A stretch of DNA of 25,113 nucleotides. Source: a virus. The stretch spans positions 1 to 25,113 of IMG/VR virus record IMGVR_UViG_3300025138_000322, one strand, 5' to 3'. Positions 21,136-25,113 of the stretch are shown here, piece after piece (the stretch's first letter is position 1; the number at the start of each line of letters is the position of its first letter). Both the position numbers and the translations under genes were made by a program. The notes beneath the pieces are model-generated. The model saw only the letters and a list, made by a program, of their open reading frames with translations, did not search any database and had not been told where the DNA came from.

Positions 21136-21151
21136 ATATTTATAATAAAAC
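21136..21151 (+). promoter_or_regulatory. Recurrent late-promoter-like element before the tail sheath gene
   Basis: ATATTTATAATAAAAC ends 23 nt before the sheath start codon. A high-output structural gene directly downstream supports a late-promoter role. Confidence 0.6.
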
Positions 21152-21174
21152 AAATATTAAAATAATATAATAAG

Positions 21175-22932
21175 ATGGCAGAAACATTAATATCTCCTGG
21201 CGTATTAGCAAGAGAAAATGACCAATCATTCATTACAGCACAACCCTTAGTAAGAGGAGCAGCTATTATTGGACCTACTGTTAAAGGTCCTGTTGAAAGA
21301 CCTACTTTAGTTAGTAGTTTTAGTTCATTCCAAGCAAGATTTGGAGGAGCTCTTTCAAGTGGATCAGGTCAATTTACTAACTTAACATCAATTGCAGCAA
21401 ACCAATACTTTCAAAATGGTGGAGCATCACTACTAGTTACACGTGTAGTATCGGCTTCATCTACTTGGACATCTGCTACTAGTTCATTAATCCCTACAGG
21501 ATCAAATGGTTTTGGTACAAATGGAGCAGTAAATGAATCTCCATTCGTTCTTGAAACAATTTCTTCAGGTGAAATAATGAATAATGGAACAACATCAGAT
21601 GGAAATGGTTCACTAGTAAGTGGATCTGTAGATAATGTAAGATGGGAAATTGCTAGTGTTAATAGTGCTTCTGGTGTATTTTCACTTCTAATTAGAAGAG
21701 GAAATGATACTCAAAATAATAAAGTAGTTCTAGAATCATATAATAATATTTCATTAGATCCTTTTTCTAGAAATTATATAGCAAAAGCAGTAGGTGATTT
21801 AACTACTACAGTAGTAACTTCTGATGGGACTACATATTTACAAGAATCAGGTTCTAACCCTAATATTTCTGCTTATGTAAGAGTTAAACAAGTAAATTTC
21901 AAAACACCTAATTATTTTAATAATGATGGATCTGCAAAAACAGAATTTACTGGTAGTTTACCTGCAGTAGGATCAGGTAGTGTTTTTGGTGCATTTGGTG
22001 AGGGAGCTGGAAGTAATGAAGCTACAACAGCTACTAACAGATATTACCAAGATATAGATGCTACAAATGTACAAGGGTTAATAGCTGGTGATTATACTAC
22101 CGCTATTGCATTACTTGCAGACACTGATAGTTACCAATACAATGTAATATCAGCTCCAGGATTATATTATCAAGCATATTCAGCACCTTTAACTAGTTTA
22201 ATTAATAATACTATTGCTAGAGGAGACTCAATAGCAGTAGTAGATATGGTACCTTATAATGCTTCAATTACTGTTGTAAACCAACAGGCTGGAGGTTTAG
22301 ATACTAGTTACGCAGCAACATATTGGCCTTGGTTACAAACTATTGACCCAAACAGTGGAGAATTAGTTTACATACCAGCTTCTACATTTATACCAGGTGT
22401 ATATGCATTTACAGATGCGTCAGCAGACCCATGGTTTGCACCAGCAGGTATTACTAGAGGAGGAATGGGACAAGTTGTTAGAGCTGAAAGAAAATTAACA
22501 TCAGGAAATAGAAATACTTTGTATGAAGCAAATGTTAACCCAATAGCTACATTCCCTAATCAAGGAGTAGTAGTATTTGGTCAAAAAACATTACAAAAAG
22601 CAGCTTCTGCATTAGATAGAGTAAATGTACGTAGATTGTTAATTGTACTTAAAGATTATATTTCTCAAATTGCTGATAACTTAGTATTTGAACAAAATAC
22701 AATAGCGACAAGACAAAATTTCTTAACGCAAGTTAATCCTTATTTAGAATCAGTACAACAAAGACAGGGATTATATGCCTTTAAGGTAGTAATGGATGAA
22801 AGTAATAACACACCAGATGTTATAGATAGAAATGAGTTGATTGGACAAATATTCCTACAACCAACTAAAACAGCTGAATTTATTTTACTAGATTTCAATG
22901 TATTACCAACTGGAGCAACATTTCCAGCATAA
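21175..22932 (+). CDS. 18: Contractile tail sheath protein, gp18
   Basis: This 585-residue protein (T4 gp18 is 659) begins SPGVLARENDQSF and continues VRGAAIIGPTVKGPVERPTLVSSF, the N-terminal hallmark of contractile sheath proteins. The C-terminal third has RGGMGQVVRAERKLTSGNRNTLYEANVNPIATF, VNVRRLLIVLKDYISQIADNLVFEQN and the final helix-strand element QIFLQPTKTAEFILLDFNVLPTGATF, all typical of the polymerising core. The middle (about 130-300) is the variable outer domain. It is followed by the tail tube gene, as in T4. It shows that the virion has a contractile tail. Confidence 0.95.
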   Translation: MAETLISPGVLARENDQSFITAQPLVRGAAIIGPTVKGPVERPTLVSSFSSFQARFGGALSSGSGQFTNLTSIAANQYFQNGGASLLVTRVVSASSTWTSATSSLIPTGSNGFGTNGAVNESPFVLETISSGEIMNNGTTSDGNGSLVSGSVDNVRWEIASVNSASGVFSLLIRRGNDTQNNKVVLESYNNISLDPFSRNYIAKAVGDLTTTVVTSDGTTYLQESGSNPNISAYVRVKQVNFKTPNYFNNDGSAKTEFTGSLPAVGSGSVFGAFGEGAGSNEATTATNRYYQDIDATNVQGLIAGDYTTAIALLADTDSYQYNVISAPGLYYQAYSAPLTSLINNTIARGDSIAVVDMVPYNASITVVNQQAGGLDTSYAATYWPWLQTIDPNSGELVYIPASTFIPGVYAFTDASADPWFAPAGITRGGMGQVVRAERKLTSGNRNTLYEANVNPIATFPNQGVVVFGQKTLQKAASALDRVNVRRLLIVLKDYISQIADNLVFEQNTIATRQNFLTQVNPYLESVQQRQGLYAFKVVMDESNNTPDVIDRNELIGQIFLQPTKTAEFILLDFNVLPTGATFPA

Positions 22933-22947
22933 AAACTAAAAAGATAA

Positions 22948-22963
22948 ATATTTATAATAAAAT
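22948..22963 (+). promoter_or_regulatory. Recurrent late-promoter-like element before the tail tube gene
   Basis: ATATTTATAATAAAAT is an exact copy of the consensus, 11 nt before the tail tube start codon. Confidence 0.65.
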
Positions 22964-22974
22964 AAGATAATAAA

Positions 22975-23463
22975 ATGGCAGTATTAAACCCAAACGAAAT
23001 ATTTTTCACAGCTTTCGAGCCAAAACAAAAGAATAGATTTATCGCTTTTGTAGATGGATTCCCAGCTTACATTATGAAAGGTGTAGGAGCTGTAACCGTA
23101 TCACAAGGAACAGTACCTTTAAATCATATTAACGTTCAACGTTTTGTAAAAGGTAAAACAACTTGGGGAACAATTCAGTTTACACTATTTGACCCAATTA
23201 CTCCATCTGGTGCACAATCAGTAATGGAATGGGTTAGATTACATCACGAATCAGTAACTGGTAGAGATGGTTATAGTGATTTCTATAAAAAAGATCTTAC
23301 AATTAACGTACTAGGACCTGTAGGTGATATCATTTCAGAATGGATTATCAAAGGAGCATTAATCACAGAAGCTTCATTTGGAGATTATAATTGGGATACT
23401 GAAAATGCTGCTCAAGAAATTACAATGACTGTACAACCAGATTATTGTGTATTAAATTTCTAA
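22975..23463 (+). CDS. 19: Tail tube protein, gp19
   Basis: This 162-residue protein matches T4 gp19 (163) closely in length and layout. NRFIAFVDGFPAYIMKGVGAVTVSQGTV, then GTIQFTLFDPITPSGAQSVMEWVRLHHESVTGRDGY, then DWNT-like GDYNWDTENAAQEITMTVQPDYCVLNF are typical of the tube protein that stacks in rings inside the sheath. It lies between its own promoter-like element and a strong terminator, fitting high expression as a single unit. Confidence 0.95.
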   Translation: MAVLNPNEIFFTAFEPKQKNRFIAFVDGFPAYIMKGVGAVTVSQGTVPLNHINVQRFVKGKTTWGTIQFTLFDPITPSGAQSVMEWVRLHHESVTGRDGYSDFYKKDLTINVLGPVGDIISEWIIKGALITEASFGDYNWDTENAAQEITMTVQPDYCVLNF

Positions 23464-23492
23464 AAATTTTACCCACCCCTAATTTGAAAAAT

Positions 23493-23519
23493 AGCTTGGC
23501 TTCGGTCAAGCTTTTTTTT
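23493..23519 (+). terminator. Rho-independent terminator after the tail tube gene
   Basis: AGCTTGGC and GTCAAGCT form an 8-bp stem (one G-U pair) capped by a stable cTTCGg tetraloop and followed by a run of eight T. An A-run on the 5' side could extend the pairing. Confidence 0.95.
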
Positions 23520-23566
23520 ATCTTAATATGTATCAACGATAAAAACGTTTTAACTAAATAAAGATT

Positions 23567-24310
23567 ATGGCTGAATTTAAATTCCCAACAGAAGAAATAG
23601 AATTACCCTCTAAGGGTTTAGTATATTCAAAAGACAACCCTTTATCAAGCGGTAAAGTAGAAATTAAGTATATGACTGCTAAGGAAGAAGATATTTTATC
23701 TAACCAAGCATATATAGAAAAAGGTAATGTACTAGATAAGTTATTAGAATCAGTAATTATTTCTAAAATAGATTTAAAAGATCTAATTGTAGGTGATAAA
23801 AATGCAATTTTAATTGCTACTCGTATTTTAGGATATGGATCCGATTATAAAACAATAGTCAACGGAAGAACAGAAACAATTGATCTTTCAGAATTAGAAA
23901 ATAAGAAATTTGATAATTCTACTATGATTGAAGGTAAAAATGAATTTGCTTTTACCTTACCTTATAGTGATACAAAAATTACATATAAATTACTAACGGG
24001 TCATGATGAATCTAAAATTGAAAGAGAATTAAAGGGACTTAAAAAATTAAATAAAAATTCATCACCTGATGCTTCTACTAGATTAAAATATGTACTAACC
24101 TCGGTTAATGGAGAAACTGAAGCTAAAGATATTAGAGAATTTGTAGATACCTATTTTTTAGCACGTGATGCTAGAGCATTTAGAAAACATATAAGTGAAA
24201 CATCACCTGATGTAGATCTTAATGTAATTCTAGATTCAGGAGAGGAGGTAGTTGTGCCTATTGGGCTTAACTTTTTTTGGCCTGACTTTGGAGACAGCAC
24301 CTCAAATTAG
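23567..24310 (+). CDS. 26: Baseplate hub protein, gp26-like (T4_baseplate family)
   Basis: This 247-residue protein resembles the T4 gp26-type family, needed for assembly of the baseplate hub. ELPSKGLVYSKDNPLSSGKVEIKYMTAKEEDIL at residues 12-44 is the most recognisable part. A helical region (RLKYVLTSVNGE) and the C-terminal VVPIGLNFFWP (about 229-239) also fit. T4 gp26 is 208 residues. The 3' end overlaps the next reading frame by 59 nt at a run of seven T, and the next gene looks like a tape measure. This is the arrangement of frameshifted tail-assembly chaperones in other phages. Confidence 0.75.
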   Translation: MAEFKFPTEEIELPSKGLVYSKDNPLSSGKVEIKYMTAKEEDILSNQAYIEKGNVLDKLLESVIISKIDLKDLIVGDKNAILIATRILGYGSDYKTIVNGRTETIDLSELENKKFDNSTMIEGKNEFAFTLPYSDTKITYKLLTGHDESKIERELKGLKKLNKNSSPDASTRLKYVLTSVNGETEAKDIREFVDTYFLARDARAFRKHISETSPDVDLNVILDSGEEVVVPIGLNFFWPDFGDSTSN

Positions 24311-24572
24311 ATTAAATATATTTAAACAAATCCACGAAATAATTTTTCACGGTAAAGGTGGGTATGATTATAATACTATTTATAATATGCCTATATGGCT
24401 ACGTAAATTTACATTTAAAGAAATAAATGATTTTTATGAAGCGGAACAAGCTGCTATGAAAAAAGAACAATCTGCCGGTAAAACATCACTAGTAAACTCA
24501 GAAGGAAAAATTAATACCCCTCAATTTAAACAAGCTTCTAAAGCATATGAAGGAAAGAGTAGCTACAAATAG
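24252..24572 (+). CDS. Out-of-frame partner of the gp26-like gene, possibly expressed by frameshift
   Basis: This frame is open only after a TAG at 24249-24251 and runs 107 codons to 24572. It has no ATG until the middle of its conserved-looking part (IYNMPIWLRKF), and only a TTG at its 5' end. The likely real sequence is LNIFKQIHEIIFHGKGGYDYNTIYNMPIWLRKFTFKEINDFYEAEQAAMKKEQ, with a polar helical C-terminus. T4 has gp51 after gp26, but gp51 is longer, so I do not assign it. Either translation starts at TTG, or ribosomes shift from the upstream gene (+1 or -2) within 24252-24310 to make a fused protein. Confidence 0.65.
   Translation: MCLLGLTFFGLTLETAPQIRLNIFKQIHEIIFHGKGGYDYNTIYNMPIWLRKFTFKEINDFYEAEQAAMKKEQSAGKTSLVNSEGKINTPQFKQASKAYEGKSSYK
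24272..24278 (+). other. Candidate frameshift slippery site
   Basis: The run T7 is read as AAC TTT TTT TGG in the gp26-like frame and as ACT TTT TTT GGC in the overlapping frame. Repeated TTT codons would allow tRNA re-pairing after a shift of +1 or -2, the only directions that connect the two frames. No computation of a downstream pseudoknot was possible here. Confidence 0.45.
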
Positions 24573-24583
24573 TTACTCTTTTT
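24554..24583 (+). terminator. Hairpin terminator overlapping a stop codon
   Basis: An 11-bp stem (one G-U pair) pairs AAGAGTAGCTA with TAGTTACTCTT around the loop CAAA, followed by T residues. The TAG stop at 24570-24572 lies inside the 3' arm. A promoter-like element begins two bases after the T-run. Confidence 0.8.
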
Positions 24584-24584
24584 C

Positions 24585-24600
24585 ATATTTATAATAAAAT
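24585..24600 (+). promoter_or_regulatory. Recurrent late-promoter-like element before the tape-measure-like gene
   Basis: ATATTTATAATAAAAT, an exact consensus copy, ends 9 nt before the start codon and directly follows a terminator. Confidence 0.65.
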
Positions 24601-24609
24601 CTAATTATA

Positions 24610-25113
24610 ATGGCGAGTCTTAAGGAAATTGAAGAAGCAAAATTAGCAGCTAAAGCCCTCAATGAAGAATTAGGGTATTTAGAAGATGCCTTTCTTTCAA
24701 TAGGCCAAAAAATAAAAAATGAAGTTACAGGTCAATTAGAAGGTGCTAGTAAACAAACTAAAGAATTAAGTAATAAATTTTCTACAAACCTTAATAATGC
24801 TATAAAGCAAAATGCTAGCTCTTTAAAAGAGATAACAAAACTCCAAGATCAAATAAGTAAAGGTGTTAATGTTGAAGCAAAAATACAAAAAGAATTAGAA
24901 AAAATTGCAACTAGGAAAAAAACAATTGCACGCCAACAAAATATTCTTACAGCAAATGGTATAAAAATAAATGAAGAGAATATTAAACAACTTCAATCTC
25001 AATTTTCTGTACAAGAAGACACTCTTAATACCCTATCTCTATCAAATATAGAAAAACAAAAACAAAAATCTTTATTAACTTTACTTGGAGAAGGAGGTGC
25101 TAACCTATTAGAT
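24610..25113 (+). CDS. N-terminal part of a coiled-coil, tape-measure-like protein
   Basis: The frame opens at ATG 24610 and is still open at the end of the window (168 residues visible). The sequence is almost entirely helical and charged, with heptad-like patterns: LKEIEEAKLAAKALNEEL, LKEITKLQDQISKG, KIQKELEKIATRKKTIARQQ, NIKQLQSQFSVQEDTLN. Long coiled coils directly after a gp26-like gene and its overlapping partner are what is expected of a tail tape measure or a baseplate-hub coiled-coil protein (the place of T4 gp29). The C-terminus lies outside the window, so length and domain content cannot be judged. Confidence 0.75.
   Translation, partial: MASLKEIEEAKLAAKALNEELGYLEDAFLSIGQKIKNEVTGQLEGASKQTKELSNKFSTNLNNAIKQNASSLKEITKLQDQISKGVNVEAKIQKELEKIATRKKTIARQQNILTANGIKINEENIKQLQSQFSVQEDTLNTLSLSNIEKQKQKSLLTLLGEGGANLLD

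Noticed and set aside
1-25113. tRNA genes or a CRISPR array
   Set aside because: No cloverleaf-like sequence was noticed and no gap is long enough to hide several; the only dense repeats are protein-coding and lack unique spacers between constant repeats.

Overview
This window is a stretch of an AT-rich, T4-like (myovirus) phage genome. All recognised genes lie on the + strand and are tightly packed. The diagnostic evidence is a set of T4-type virion proteins: prohead protease (gp21-like), acidic scaffold (gp22-like), major capsid protein (gp23), neck proteins (gp13- and gp14-like), tail terminator (gp15-like), contractile tail sheath (gp18), tail tube (gp19) and a baseplate-hub protein (gp26-like). 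Start codons follow A/T-rich leaders and almost none has a recognisable Shine-Dalgarno sequence. That pattern is typical of Bacteroidetes and their phages, so a flavobacterium-like, probably aquatic host is my inference; the sequence does not prove it.

Layout. Positions 1-3889 hold the head-assembly block (a partial small gene, protease, scaffold, capsid protein), closed by a strong terminator. Positions 3950-5775 hold phoH and two small virion-like genes, closed by a second terminator. Positions 5860-8580 hold the neck and tail-completion genes. Positions 8573-16710 are a large adhesin/fibre region. It contains a small fibre-like protein, a 690-residue and a 1511-residue collagen-like protein that share N-terminal and central domains, two small unknown genes between them, and a small conserved phage protein after them. 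The 1511-residue protein ends in a cysteine-rich domain of GGGxxN repeats and a separate C-terminal cap. Positions 16771-20832 are a six-gene overlapping cluster: a GT9-like glycosyltransferase, an APS-kinase-like protein, a HIGH-type nucleotidyltransferase, a DUF2061 membrane protein, a GT4-like glycosyltransferase and a TibC/BAHT-type O-heptosyltransferase homologue. Positions 20862-25113 hold a small coiled-coil protein, tail sheath, tail tube, a gp26-like protein with an overlapping out-of-frame partner, and the start of a coiled-coil, tape-measure-like gene that runs off the end.

How the parts may work together. The structural genes build a contractile-tailed virion. The fibre region probably makes adhesive or decorating surface proteins. 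The glycosyltransferase cluster directly downstream is well placed to modify those Ser/Thr-rich proteins, because its last enzyme belongs to a family that glycosylates repetitive autotransporter adhesins. This proposed phage-encoded fibre-glycosylation system is the most interesting candidate here. A recurring 16-bp element, close to ATATTTATAAYAAAAT, precedes most transcription-unit starts and is probably the late promoter. It is absent in front of the glycosyltransferase cluster.
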